Shown here: positions 12,611 through 24,304 of the stretch, one piece after another
How the letters are laid out: each line of letters starts with the position of its first letter
How positions within the stretch are numbered: the first letter of the stretch is position 1
Source of the DNA: Bactericera cockerelli
Lineage: Eukaryota; Arthropoda; Insecta; Hemiptera; Triozidae
Assembly (NCBI GenBank): GCA_024516035.1
Contig: CM044957.1
Span: 15,324,564-15,388,563, forward strand
Length of the DNA stretch: 64,000 nucleotides
Direction: 5' to 3'
Notes under the pieces: model-generated
What the model saw: only the letters and a program-made list of their open reading frames with translations
The model's database searches: none
Told to the model about the DNA's origin: nothing
Position numbers and translations under genes: made by a program

Positions 12611-13261
12611 GAACTTTTCATAAATTTTTAAAATGAATGATGTTGAGGTATGTGATACGTGGCCATGCCTAGGGAACGTTGGGATGTGGCGCATATCGGG
12701 TTCCGGTGCCTCAGATCACTAGGGCCCCGCTGCTAACCAATGCATCTTGTATGCAAATCTCGCCCGGCTCCTCTGACATTAAATAGACACCATGAGGAAT
12801 GGCCGGATTCGAAATTACACCATCGGAATGTCACCGGGGTTTGAATTATTAGCCAACGTGGCTTTGGATCGCTGGAATAATAAATGGTTGGATTATGAAT
12901 AATTCTTGATAATTTTTAACACCGGAGAAGTCGTCGGTGACTGGAAAATAAAGGTGTTTCTCTCTCGAAAAAAGTAAAATTAATAGACATTTGAAAAAAC
13001 AAAAATAGGGAAGCTATATGTCAGTGTCATTGTTATTTTTAAAACCGTATTATTATATAACTTATGAAGAACTAAGAACCAAGTACAAACCGATCGACAT
13101 TATAGGTTCTTATGAGAAAACTATTAAAATAAATTTGTATGTATGCGGAGTAGGTAAGTAGATATGTATGGATATTACATTAATATCCTGTACATAATTT
13201 ATCAATAGGGTCAAGTCAATTAGTGGAATAGAGAATTAGAGCCCTCATAAAATTATTCAAC

Positions 13262-14120
13262 CGTAGCTTGGCGTGAAATGTGATTCCGGATATGAAAATG
13301 TGAGGAAGTGATTTTCAGTATTTCCTGGGCACACGGAAAAGTGATTTCGGATTATTATGGTGTTTACATGGTAAAATGTAGCAATTATTTGTATCAATAA
13401 ATCGTATCATTTGATTTAAGTCTAAATTGAAATACGAGAAGACAATCTCTTTTGTGCACAATACTCTTGCCAACTTGCCATACACTTTCAAAACTGGAAT
13501 TATCATCTTATAACTTTTAACCGGTGCAACCCTGGCTGGCTGAGGTTAGTGCGGGTAACTTATTGTTGGTAAGTTTCCAGCGGATGGAGGTTAAAACCTC
13601 TGTCTCGAATATGACCTTGGAAATTCAAAATATAACATAACGATAACTTTTTGTACAAATTCAATGGTGGCCTCATAATATGTTTTAGCTGTCCTCTATG
13701 ATTTCAACGAGCTTGGTCGTTGAATGTGATTCCGTATAAAATTGAATGTGATTTTCAGTATTCGGGAACAAAATGATTTCGGATTATTAGGTTTACATGG
13801 AAAATGTAGCAATTATTTGTATCAATAAATGTATATTTGATTAAGTCTAAATTGAAAAACCGACAAGAATCTTTTTGTGACAATACTCTTGCCAACTCCA
13901 TAACTTTCAAAAATGAATATCATTTATAAACTTTATAACGGTGAACCCTGCTTGGTGAGGTTAGGGGTAACTTATTTTGGTAAGTTCCACGGATGGAGAG
14001 TTAAAACCTCTTGTACATTGCTGAAATCAAATATAACATAACGATAATTTTTGTACAAGTTCAATGGTGGCCTCATATATGTTTTAGCCTTGTTCCAGGG
14101 ATTTCAATGAGTTTGTGTTG
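13262..14120. repeat. Imperfect tandem duplication (about 447 + 412 bp)
   Basis: Copy 1 (13262-13708) and copy 2 (13709-14120) align along their length. Almost every difference is a base or short run missing from copy 2. Both contain a piece of the 5S-SINE body (near 13530 and 13945). The bias toward single-base losses looks more like uncorrected long-read error than evolution. Confidence 0.8.
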
Positions 14121-14562
14121 ATTACTCTTATCATACATTATTTGGTGACATGTTAGTGACAAGCAAAAAGCAACAGCAAAACATTGGAAAAAGTTGACAT
14201 TTTCTTGACTCAAAAAATTATTGGGTCAATAACAACAACAAGAACTAGGAAAACTAGAAAAATACAAAAAATTCAGTTGTATACAAAAACTGTATAACAA
14301 CAACAATAAAGAAATTGGAGGAGAGAGAGAGAACTTTGTTATGTTAGGAACGGGAGAGAGTAAATATTTGAACTTTGCTAAAAACTTATCCTTCACTGAA
14401 GAAGAGTCGTATATCGGAATGGCTAAAGTCTCTTCTGAGAAGAACGAAGGGCACTTTGTAGACGACCTCTTGAAAAGGGGGTCAGCTGAAAATGATGGAC
14501 AAATGCTCTCATGAAAGACAATCTGGTTTTTCCCAGTTTTCAAGGATCTATAATTTTTTTTT

Positions 14563-14785
14563 TTAATTAGATGAGTGTTTCACACAATTTTTTATTTCGT
14601 AGCCGTGACAGGAGATACTGTAGACGCTTGTGGTCTGTGTTGTAGCGTGCCAATATCCGTAGCATGCCTCCCTCTGATGGGTGAGAAGTGACACAATACT
14701 TTCATTTAGGTGCTGGGTCAACACGAGCGCACCGAAAGTATCCTTACAAAACAATGTAACCAAATTAGAATCAAATTTTGTCGAA
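14563..14785 (-). repeat. tRNA-derived SINE family A, minus strand, 5' truncated
   Basis: It is the inverse of the body of the 41037-41375 SINE: CATCAGAGGGAGGCATGC, ACAACACAGACCACAAGCG, CTACAGTATCTCCTGTCACG and the AACACTCATC tail are shared. The tRNA head is missing. Confidence 0.8.
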
Positions 14786-15231
14786 AGGTTTAAACGGCAT
14801 TTTATCATCCTATTTACAAAGGTTTTACTACCAATTTGCTTGAAGAAATTATTCTCTATAACTGTTAATTAAATCATTTTTCAGAAAGCTGACGTCATGT
14901 TTGAATGTCCTGTGAAAGGTAGTCTGCCGGCAAACCAATCTTTGTTCACAGGCACTAAATTATCACTTCAAAACTCATTACTCTGAAAGAGCTTTCAGAT
15001 ACCAATTAAAGTTAAGAGTTCCTGATTTAATGCGAATATTTATTATTACTGATGATGGCCATAATTATCAGGCATTACATAATGAGAGCAAATAAGCTCG
15101 AAAACTGTCCGCTGGTTGCAATATCCTCACATTTCTTTGTCTTGAACATCTCCTTGATCTTCTCAATATTATTTCAATGCGCCCGGTCTTGAAAACCTAT
15201 CCAAAGTAGAAAGTTAGAAAGAAACAGAAAG

Positions 15232-15386
15232 AAAAGTTATCATATTTGTGTTAATCACTTTCGTGATATCACAAGTACTCAAAGTCGCTTTACTAAATCT
15301 ACCCTGAAACCGGGACTTGAACCACCGACCTCCATAAGTTACAAGTCCGCCGCCTTGTCGATCAAGCTACTGAGGTCGGTTCCTAT
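15232..15386 (-). repeat. tRNA-derived SINE family B, minus strand
   Basis: The reverse complement carries AGTAGCTTGATCGACAAGGC, GGACTTGTAACTTATGGAGG, B box GGTTCAAGTCC and the body GTGATATCACGAAAGTGATT. Copies on the plus strand are at 24790 and 60239. Confidence 0.8.
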
Positions 15387-15812
15387 CCAAGTTGAACACC
15401 ATTTATCGAATACCACTGTTTCTCTTCTTTTGCACTCTCACATTATTATCCGGGAAAAAATGGCCTGTCTACACCCCAAATGTCGCCACTACAAAAAAAA
15501 ACTTAGGAAAAAAGCGAGCAACCTTTCAAAGTGAGCGCTCGAAAATTCGATAAGAAAGCTGAAAAAAAAGATAGTTTGGAAATATGTTGCGAAATGTGTG
15601 TGCTCCTCGGGTGGACTTGTTCTCAAAGTTTGGGTAACACATGTTGACACAAATGGAAAAGTTTTAATTTGTTCGCGAGACGTGGGGAAAAGAATCGAAA
15701 GAGAAACATAAGCGGGAGATCTAGGAGGATGCTGCAGAACTTTGTGCACACCGCGTACCTTCGGAGGATGCGTAACTTTTCAGACACCGTTATTTATCTG
15801 TTTTTTTCCAAA

Positions 15813-15885
15813 CTAAGTGCTCGAACCACCGACCTCTACAGGTTACTAGTTCGCCGCCTTTTAAATCGAGCTACTGATGTCGGTG
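15813..15885 (-). repeat. SINE family B head fragment
   Basis: Only the tRNA-like head is kept on the minus strand: GTAGCTCGATTTAAAAGGCG, GTAACCTGTAGAGGTCGG and GGTTCGAG. Confidence 0.65.
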
Positions 15886-16448
15886 GCTTCTCAATTTCTT
15901 TTCTCAATAATAAAGAAATAAATCATTATTTTTTTTTTTTTTTTTTTCTTTCTTTCTTTTTTTTCACAGAGTACCCATCCTAAGCCATTTTTATTTGGCT
16001 TCTTAGCTGAATTAAAAAAAAAACTTACACCCTTAACACACCTATAGTTACAACAAGCCATGTCTGTATAATATACATGTATAATAGGATAGGTATTTAC
16101 ACTAAAAAAGTATTTTTTCTTTAATATACATACCTATGTGGGTGTACAAATAATTTTCCCCGTTAAAACTTCTGATGGACATAAAATTTATCCTGGAATA
16201 CGATGATGATGATACACTACAACCCGCTAAACTCTTGGGTCTATCTATGTACCAACCCGACCTCAGAGTGCAACACACTGGTCACATTACTTCCGTCGAG
16301 TAGATTTGGGTTCTCCGGTCTAGCGAAATCACAGGTGTCGACCACGGCACAAAGCGCAGCATTCATCCGTTGGAAACTCTGAGAGAACTCATTTGGTGGG
16401 TAGGGATCTGTCTGTCACAGAACTGTTTCTGCTTTAACATAATAATTA

Positions 16449-16771
16449 TACAGTCAGACCCGGATATAAGAGATTTCCAGGGATCGGAATTTCCACTCTT
16501 ATTTCCAGCTATTTCTTATGAAGAAGTCATTTTCCATTATCATCATCATAATCATATGGTGGCGTCATCGTGAACGATGGTAGCCAGACAGGAATGACTC
16601 AGTACTTCTACCATCACTGTCTTTACAATGAGGCTAATAATTGACAAGGGCCCCCAAAACCAAGCCAATGCTGGTCTACTCCCTGTTTATAGTCCCCCAG
16701 CTAGACATTTTCCATTATAAAGACTTAAATTGGACCTGGAAAATGTTCTCTTGTATCCAGGTTCAACTGTA
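16449..16771. mobile_element. MITE (TACAGT...CCTGGATATAAGAG ends) split by a retroposon
   Basis: The left end TACAGTCAGACCCGGATATA and right end, inverted as TACAGTTGAACCTGGATACA, form terminal inverted repeats with TA at both edges. The middle is interrupted by the insertion at 16541-16705. Related end sequences occur singly near 6975 and 7120-7190. Confidence 0.75.
16541..16705 (-). mobile_element. Short retroposon (family D) with 13-bp target duplication
   Basis: The 165-bp insert is flanked by CATTTTCCATTAT at 16528-16540 and 16706-16718. On the minus strand it begins TCTAGCTGGGGGACTATAAA and ends in ATG repeats, like a LINE 3' end or SINE with a short tandem tail. Variable-length target duplication supports retroposition. 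Other copies are at 17012 and 21083. Confidence 0.8.
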
Positions 16772-17011
16772 TATGTTATTTTCAACTATGCGTATGTGAA
16801 AAATCAAAAGAAGATGTTTGGAATAATGGTTTATATTATTGATGTTTGAGGCGATAGTATCCAATCCAATTTTCGCAAAGGTATCATCACCTCGAAAATA
16901 AAGAGGAAAGAGAGTACACCAATGTACATCATATTATAGGTTCTGACTTGATAACTCAAAAAAAAAGACTAATTACCTGAATAGGCACATATAATAGTTG
17001 TAGATAAAGTA

Positions 17012-17205
17012 TTCATCATCATCGTCATCCTAGGGTGGCGATACCGTGAATGATGGTAGCCAGACAGTGGAGAAATGACTCAGCATTTCTACTACTGTCT
17101 TTACAAGGAGGCTATATAATAATTGACAAGGGCCCCCAGAACCAAGCCAATGCTGGTCTACTCCCTGTTTACTGTTTATAGTCCCCCAGCTAGACAACGT
17201 ATATA
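17012..17205 (-). mobile_element. Family D retroposon copy
   Basis: It matches the 16541 copy from CATCATCATCGTCATCC through GGTAGCCAGACAGTGGAG to GTCCCCCAGCTAGAC. A short duplication (ACTGTTTATAGT) occurs near the right end. No target duplication was clear. Confidence 0.75.
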
Positions 17206-17730
17206 TAATATAATTACTATACATTTAAAAATATATAAATTTTAAAAGAGTCAATAAACAAACACCTACTTTCGTCAAATCCGACTCTTCTCTACAGGTC
17301 CCAGCATAATAATAAAGGCACTAGAAAACCCCTCACACCCACAACAGAACAGACATGGGGGCGCCTATTTGCTCCCAGCATTCTCTCAGATGCTAATGAA
17401 AACGCCTGAGGAACCCCCCGCCCCCCCCCCCCCCCCCACGGCTGGGGTTATTACGAGAGGATCTGTGGGTGTGTAATACGCCAGAGTAAATGCTCACTGT
17501 ATCATACTCTCAGCTTGGAGGCGTGGGGGGAGGAAGGGTAGCTTGGAGGGCTTTCAGAATAATTGAAAACACCCCTCCCCCCCCTCTTACCCTATCTTCC
17601 ACTCCGTTATTGTTTTTTAAAGAGCATCTTCGATATTACTGTATAATTATTATACATAAATAAATATTATTACACACATAGTAAATCTACACTTCGTATT
17701 CGTTTTCTGTATGAATATACTTACCAGTTA

Positions 17731-17806
17731 ACAATGTACTTAAAACCGACTTCAGTCGCTTTTAAGTACATTGTTCGATCAAGCTTCAGCGACTGAAGCT
17801 TGATCG
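17731..17806. repeat. Two adjacent perfect hairpins
   Basis: Hairpin 1 (17731-17774) has 15-bp arms ACAATGTACTTAAAA and its inverse, with an inner CGACT/AGTCG. Hairpin 2 (17776-17806) has 14-bp arms CGATCAAGCTTCAG and its inverse with a CGA loop. Both carry the string CTTCAGTCG or its inverse. Confidence 0.9.
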
Positions 17807-18221
17807 ATAAGGTGGCGGAAATTTACCAGAGTAACTTGCAAATTTTGAATGTTATCTATGACATTATACATCTACATATTTTTATTTGTATATTTACAAG
17901 GGAGCTTTGCTCCATGTGTGAGAGAGATAATTGAAAAGTTTTGACAGTACCTCTCTCAATTTCAACAGGAAGAGTTTGTATAAATCTCCTGGAGCGGTTT
18001 TCATCTGTCGTCATCCCATAATAATATATGAAAATGACTTATTATTTATTTTGAAAAAATAGTGTACAGGATCCATCAACATCCTTTGGCATTTAGAGTT
18101 GGCATTTTGCATTTTTCTCTAATGCCCGAATGAACTCTGTGACAGTTTTTAATTTTTTATCGACTTAAACGCTCGAAACAACTCACAATAACATACTCAG
18201 TTATACGAGAATATCCCTTGT

Positions 18222-18352
18222 GATGCTGGATATTCGCGGCCCCAGATAGGCTTGGTGAGGTTGATTTGAGTAGCTGGTTTGTGAGTTTCTAGCGAATGGA
18301 AGGTAAAACTGGCGTCGTGATATGACACATGCAGTTGAAAGCGACGTTAAAC
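18222..18352 (+). repeat. 5S-derived SINE body, 5' truncated
   Basis: It has GATGCTGGATATTCGCGGCC, GAGTAGCTGGTTTGTGAG, CTAGCGAATGGAAGG and GTTGAAAGCGACGTTAAACC. The 5S part is missing. Confidence 0.7.
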
Positions 18353-18659
18353 CAATAAAAGACACTGCTCAATGTCAGCACCAAGGTTGTCTCTGAAATG
18401 TTAGTATATTAGTTCTTTATTTAGCCTGTCGGCTCGAGACAGGAAGTCCCAGGGCCAACTTTATCCCATGATAGTGTTGACCTCGAGTTGTACAAAGTCT
18501 GTTATAAGCTCCACTTCTTCCTGCTGTCTGCATCTCAAGTTCATTAACTTCCACAGTAGCCAGGGTAGCCCTATACCCTAATATTTGAGGGATCCATCCC
18601 CACATTCTGGGAATATATCCCTCCAGCTTAGAGATTGAGACACCTCTCCCTATCTGCCC

Positions 18660-18807
18660 ACAATATCTCTCCCCCTCTACCCCTTTCTCTCTTTTTTTCT
18701 CTCTCTTTCCTTCCCCCTAATAGCTCTATCATAATGTCTCTCTCTCTGTCATCTCCCCTCTCAAGAGCTATCCTTTCTCCATATTTCTCTTTTGTACTCT
18801 CTTTCTC

Positions 18808-18869
<62 letters not shown>

Positions 18870-18945
18870 CCTCCCTCCCCCCCATCTCTCCCCACTCTCA
18901 CTCTGTCCTCTCCTTCTCTCTCTTTCCCTTCCTTCTCTCTTGTGC
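18660..18945. repeat. CT microsatellite and pyrimidine tract
   Basis: Irregular pyrimidine DNA with a pure CT run at about 18820-18865. The long Leu/Ser or Arg/Glu frames through it are repeat translations. Confidence 0.9.
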
Positions 18946-21082
18946 AGTAATTGCATTCTGCATTACCTGAGGCTCAAGGTATTAAATTGTAATTTACAAA
19001 AACCCACCCCCACTTCCATTATACGGTTTGAAGAACTTTCGATGTTTAGGTGTGAAAATCCTCACTATTTACATTGAAACTATAAAGTGTATTCTTGTGT
19101 ACACACCGAGTAAGTGAATATATCTTAAGAGGTCTATTTTCCCCGCTGATGGTGGATTTTAAAATGAAAATGAAATTAAAAGAAAATCAAGAAAAATCCA
19201 TAAATGCGTTATTAAAATTACCATTATTTTTAATAATGTATTATTATTTTAGACTCAGGTATATTCAATTCCTTTGTTTTGAATACCGAGAGTACCTACT
19301 TGAATGCCTATAAAATTGAATTCGGCTTTATCTTATTATTGCTGAGATGCTGAGTGTCATTCCTCAAGAAACTACGGATTTGATATCCGTTGCATGGAAT
19401 TTTCTCAACACAAAATGGAACGTCTGCCGCATAAATCACTGCCTGCGTTTCATTCCTGTATTTCCTATACCACCCAACTGTGTTTCTCACATATTGTCAC
19501 TTGTATTATTAGCTTTCTAATAGCTGGTGGATTCCAGATATTGGAAAGCTAATAATCTGGTATCATGTTTAAACTGGTTCGACCAAGTTCCCCTTTTTAT
19601 CGCTCCTCACCCTTTACTGAATCGAATCATTCAAGTGATTCGTATGAGAGAATGATTCACCGACATCAATAGCTCGATCTTTGAGGCAGCAGATTTGTTC
19701 CATGGAGGATTCAAGCATGAGTAACTAGTAAAAATAGTAAAGCTGATCTGAGTGTCTGTAACATCACTCATGTGATGAACACAAAAATATAATATCCCAT
19801 ATTTGCATGTACTAATACTGTTTCAGATTTTTCTTAATGAATAGTACCTATAAATAAACTTCATAATTATATTCGAATGGGCACTATTTTGTTTAGAGGG
19901 TACCCTTAATCACTTAAAGATAACAAAATAGTCATTGTTTCAGTCATCATGAACCAGTCTTTTTCTGCTAGGGTAATCTGTTAATTTTCAATCATCTTTG
20001 GTCTTTACTACGCCATCACAATAATAATACATTCATCGCTGAGTGTGCAATAGAGAACTTGTGCAGACGTCTCAGTCATATTAATTTGTTGTCTTTTTGC
20101 CCATGAAACACATTTTATGTTCTTTCTTCACATTTTAATATCCTTGATTTTGCTTTTTCTTCTAAATCTGTCAACATGTAGACAGAGAAAGGGGAAGAAG
20201 ATTTATTTTATTCCTTGTATTATTGTTTTCTTATTCCTCATTTATCATAATATCATCTTATTACAATGTTTTGGCTCTGGATTACATTGTTCTTGGGTGC
20301 ATCCTTTTTTCTTGAATATATTGCTACTTTTTGTGCCAAGAACATCTTTAAATTAGCGCAAGGATATATTTTGGAAAAATATGTGTACATTTATGTACTA
20401 GGTTTGTACTTTGGATATCTTTTAAATCGTTATTAATGCTGTTTACAATGTATGCATCTATTTTACTATACGGATGTGCTATTATTTTAATCATTCACGG
20501 ACTCTGGAGATAATTGACATTTATTCCATTCTAATTTCCAAAGTGTTTAATTGACTCATCTTGCATGGCATGTCTTGGGTTTTACAACTTTCATATATAT
20601 TTCTACAAACCCTTCTTTTTCCTCTACTAAGTTTCAACTTTCCTCAACATTTCTTATCCGTTCCCGCCATTCTAATTAAATTAACTCTTTGGGAGGATAT
20701 TTTTTTCTTCCATACAATCTCTAATATTTCTATCCATATTTTATTTGGTCTACCTCATTAATAGTCCTCTTACTTTTTGTCTATAAATATTATAATATTT
20801 TGTGGAAATAGGGTGGTTGGGCAGCTTTTAATATTAGTACCTACTTAAGTTTGCACTGGCATTAGTTCAGTGGTTGTATAATGTACCTACATATGTACAT
20901 TGTGTGTTGGGTATATTTTAATACCTAATTAGTACCTACTTAAGTTTACGCCAGCGGTTAGTATAGTGGTTAATATGTAAGATCCTGTGTCATGTTCCTT
21001 TGTATTCTGGAGTTTGCTGTCTAAGATCAATAGTAAAGTTATCATCTTTCGATTATTGATATGTACAGGTATGACATTCCGA

Positions 21083-21455
21083 TCATCATCATAGGGTGGC
21101 GTCATCGTGAACAATGGTAGGTATTGTAATATTATATAAAACTAGGATTCTTTTAAATTCTTTTAAAAGAATCCTAGTTTTTTATAATATTACAATACAT
21201 ATATCAATTTGGATTTCTAATATGAACCTTATAACAAATAGTGAACAATGGTAGCCAGACAGTGGAGAAATGACTCACTACTTCTACCACTGTCTTTACA
21301 AGGAAGCTAATAATTGACAAGGGCCCCCAAAACCAAGCCAATGCTGGTCTACTCCCTGTGTATAGTCCCCCAGACAGACTGCTAGTCTACTCCTTGTTTA
21401 TAGTCCCCCAGCCAGACTGCTGGTCTCATCCCTGTTTATTGTCCTCCAGCTAGAC
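21083..21455 (-). mobile_element. Family D retroposon copy, interrupted by a palindrome
   Basis: The copy starts CATCATCATAGGGTGGCG and is broken at 21121-21240, then resumes GTGAACAATGGTAGCCAGAC. Its end has three tandem GTCTACTCC...GTCCCCCAG segments. TCCGAT flanks both edges, a possible short target duplication. It lies 150 bp before collagen exon a. Confidence 0.75.
21121..21240. mobile_element. 120-bp insertion with a 79-bp near-perfect palindrome
   Basis: Bases 21121-21199 form an inverted repeat (arms of about 36 bp, from GTATTGTAATATTATA to TATAATATTACAATAC). The insertion is flanked by a perfect 14-bp direct repeat GTGAACAATGGTAG (21107-21120 and 21241-21254) within the family D retroposon. 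Confidence 0.8.
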
Positions 21456-21604
21456 TATCCGATACAACTTGTATTTGAATTATTATATTGATACTTTTAG
21501 AGTAAGAAATACAGTATTTAGCCTTCATCCTCATTGAAAATGATTTGTTGTTCTAGAAATAATGTAGCCTGTAATGCTGATTGATTCTGTTCCTTTGTTC
21601 ACAG

Positions 21605-21640
21605 GGTCCCATTGGACTTGACGGACCAAAGGGAGATCCA
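21605..21640 (+). CDS. Collagen exon a (12 residues, Gly-X-Y)
   Basis: A pyrimidine-rich stretch ending in ACAG precedes the exon and GTAAGT follows it. The 36 bases read GPIGLDGPKGDP, four perfect triplets, phase 0 at both ends. This is the most upstream exon that I can support; the 5' part of the gene must lie in or beyond the left 21.6 kb. Confidence 0.9.
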
Positions 21641-22021
21641 GTAAGTATAATTAATATAAATAATAATACATAATCTGTAGTATCATACATTGAGCTGCAT
21701 GAAGTATTGGAATTTAGCTATTTTAGCAGACTATTATGTTTTTAAAGTGACACAGTCATCTGTTTAATTGTAAAAATACAATACAATACAATACTCTGTT
21801 CATCCTGTAAGAATGAGACTAAAGAGTCCCTTTAGTGTCACAGTCTAAACAAAGTCTCATTTATTGGTGTAATCATATCTCCATCCACTCGTTATTCAAC
21901 AAAGCTAATTCTTTTACACTTACGAAGTAATATATATAAGATATTTTTCAACCACCAAACGGGACCTCAGCCTCGTGCAAAAACTTTTGTCGTGGAAACA
22001 GTAAACACTGAGTAGACAAAA

Positions 22022-22092
22022 CTAGGTAACGTGGCCGAGTGGGGTAGCGGACTAAGCTTGCAGGTTACCCGGGTTCGAATCCCGGCTGAAAC
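22022..22092 (+). repeat. tRNA-like sequence
   Basis: It shows A-box-like GTGGCCGAGTGGGGTAGCGG, GCTTGCAG and a strong B box with its stem, CCGGGTTCGAATCCCGG. The acceptor ends do not pair. It lies in the intron after collagen exon a. Confidence 0.55.
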
Positions 22093-22220
22093 AGACATTT
22101 TTTTAAGGTGAAAATTTTGTGTGATATTTCAGTTTCCTACACGGGTGGATTTTTGTTTGAAAGAATTTTTCATGATCAGTCAGTCGTTTTCGCATTTACA
22201 CTATTAGTTTGAGATACTTT

Positions 22221-22354
22221 TAGGGCGGAATTAATAGACATTTTTGTAATACCTCTGAGGTACTAAGTCACAGATTGCGTACTGTGTAAGATAGGGAAAA
22301 CCGACGCTTAGCAATGACTTGGTTTATAGAATTTGTCTGTTCATTTCACTCTTA
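22221..22354 (+). mobile_element. MITE family C copy
   Basis: It begins TAGGGCGGAATTAATAGAC and ends in a decayed inverse (TGTTCATTTCACTCTTA). The body GTACTGTGTAAGATAGGG and ACCGACGCTTAGCAATGACT is shared with the copies at 50377, 51659, 58231 and 59434. Confidence 0.8.
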
Positions 22355-22754
22355 GTAAAAAATTCATAAACCAATAATTTTATCATGAGGTCTGTCATCG
22401 TCCATTTTGAACATTTCAAAAAAGCAATATACTCAAATTTATTCAATGGATTTTAGTTTAGAAGAACATTATTAATTTTACTTCGGCCTCTGAATTAATT
22501 TACGAGACGTGACCTATTAAAATACTTTAAAAACACTAAAACACAAGTTAATGTTTTTGTATGTCGATAGATGAAATGATGAAAGCAAGTTTAAAATAGA
22601 TTATGATTAAAAGCCTTTATTCAACATATTCTATTTTTGAATTTTGTTGAACGAGTTGTTTCCCCGTGCTTTGTCACCTGTCAATGAGATGCCACACACC
22701 AGCGAATTTTATTCGTTGTTGTTGCTGAACGTATCTTCAACATTTAGGTCATTT

Positions 22755-22845
22755 GAGACGGGGGTTTTACCCTCCATTGACTAAAAATTCTCAAAACAGC
22801 CACCCAAATATTCTCACAGCTGGTAAATAAATAGCCAGCATCTAT
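22755..22845 (-). repeat. Very diverged 5S-SINE body fragment
   Basis: The plus strand ACGGGGGTTTTACCCTCCAT and following bases are the inverse of the ATGGAGGGTAAAACCCCCGT segment of the family. Little else is kept. Confidence 0.45.
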
Positions 22846-23204
22846 CCAAGTCCTAACCGCACTAAACGTGTCTTAACTTAAGTGACAGAACTAGAACTGG
22901 TGTATTCTGGGTGTGTAGAAGAATCCTAAAGAATCACTCTTCAGGTATTTTATGAATAATTGAGCTATTTATTTAGTGTCGCATCTCTTGTTAAAATTAA
23001 TTATTTTCTCAGATAAAAACACAAAACACAGGTTCAGTCTCGATCAACATAGATTATTACTCATCTTAAATGTCTTAAAACTACCCATCTACCAAAGTAA
23101 TCTTGAAAAGTAAAGCATAATTAATTAGATTTTTCTTGTGGTACATGTAGAAGAGCACAGGAACTATGCTAAAGTATCATATCTTTTCTTGTGTCTGTTT
23201 TTAG

Positions 23205-23276
23205 GGACGGCCGGGTGACAAAGGCCAGAAAGGAGAACTGGGAAGCCCTGGGTTTGATGTATATGCCGCTGTAAAG
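23205..23276 (+). CDS. Collagen exon b: Gly-X-Y then start of a non-collagenous block
   Basis: The acceptor is TTTTTAG and the donor is GTAAGA. The 72 bp (24 residues) begin with five Gly-X-Y triplets (GRPGDKGQKGELGSP), then Gly-Phe and the non-collagenous tail DVYAAVK. Phase is 0-0. The tail begins an interruption of the triple helix that continues through the next two exons. Confidence 0.9.
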
Positions 23277-24224
23277 GTAAGAATTTAAGTTCCCTTTTGT
23301 GTGTGCACTTATTAATGAGCTTTCTTTTTCCAGACGATCTTTTTCGACATATTGGTTTCTAATATTCAGATCTAATGATGAAACAATCACGTCGTCTCTA
23401 ATGGTAAAAATCAAATGATAAGTATCTTTTGTAAGCATTCTAGGCAATCAGTTCATTAGAGTAGGTTAGTGAAATAACTTAAGACACAAAAATGTTTTCT
23501 AGGAACTATAAATATGGGATTTCAAAATACAAATACTTACCTAGAGTTTTTATTTCGGAGTATGCTGGAGGTTAAACTTATACAGGACGAGTAATTCATG
23601 TAGTTATATTTAAAACTACTTCTACTGAGTACTTTTCAATTTTAACACGAGCTTTATAGTAAGCTCTATCTACATAATCATATAGTTCATTTTGTTTTTA
23701 ATTATTACCTATATAATTATTTTAACAGGATCAAAAAAAAAGACATTTCATTCACCCTCAACGCGATGTGTTCCGTGACAGTGCTGTCAGATGACATCAT
23801 TTGAATTCCAAACTAAATTCAGATGGAATTTTTCATTCAATTTTCTCCATACTCCTTTCCCGTAAATAATAATACATTTTCTGAATATGAAAATGACATC
23901 TCTCCATATTCAAGTGTTGATTCTTCCAATCATCTTTTCTCCCTCCATCTCTCACCCTTTCTCGCTTTCGTTAGCTTTCTCTTTTATTACCTCACTATGT
24001 CTTGCGTCATGAGCTTTCCTTACCTCCGAGTGTCCCACATACATACATTGTTCAACGCTAGAAGGAGAAACGAGGTAGTGTAATCCTATTTTGTTAGGTT
24101 GGTATTTTAGTTTGAAATATTCTGACATCTATATGAGTAGATAAATTACTTCCGATAAATTTCCAATATTAGAAATTATTATATTATGCTTTATTGGGTA
24201 AAAATAGACAGTAAAATTTTATAC

Positions 24225-24304
24225 AATAAAATACTGTTGGCATAAATGGGACTGCCTGTCTTGCGCTGACAGTCTGAATAAAGCAATACTACTACTACTA
24301 CTAA
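24225..24304 (+). repeat. Possible LINE 3' end with CTA-repeat tail
   Basis: GCGCTGACAGTCTGAATAAAGCAATA followed by four to five CTA/ACT units resembles a non-LTR retrotransposon 3' terminus. No coding part is attached. Confidence 0.4.

Larger units (their letters stand above)
1..21604. other. Non-coding, repeat-rich region upstream of the first collagen exon
   Basis: No exon or promoter could be supported here. The open frames are short and uncharacteristic; several are translations of hairpin or microsatellite DNA. It may be intergenic or a 5' intron of the collagen gene. Individual repeats are listed separately. The stretches not covered by them (for example 500-1300, 6600-9500, 11200-12390, 19000-21080) are AT-rich and show nothing I can name. 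Confidence 0.7.

Noticed and set aside
18628..18970. Long open frames through the CT tract on both strands
   Set aside because: They are translations of a microsatellite (Arg/Glu or Ser/Leu runs) and occur in several frames at once.
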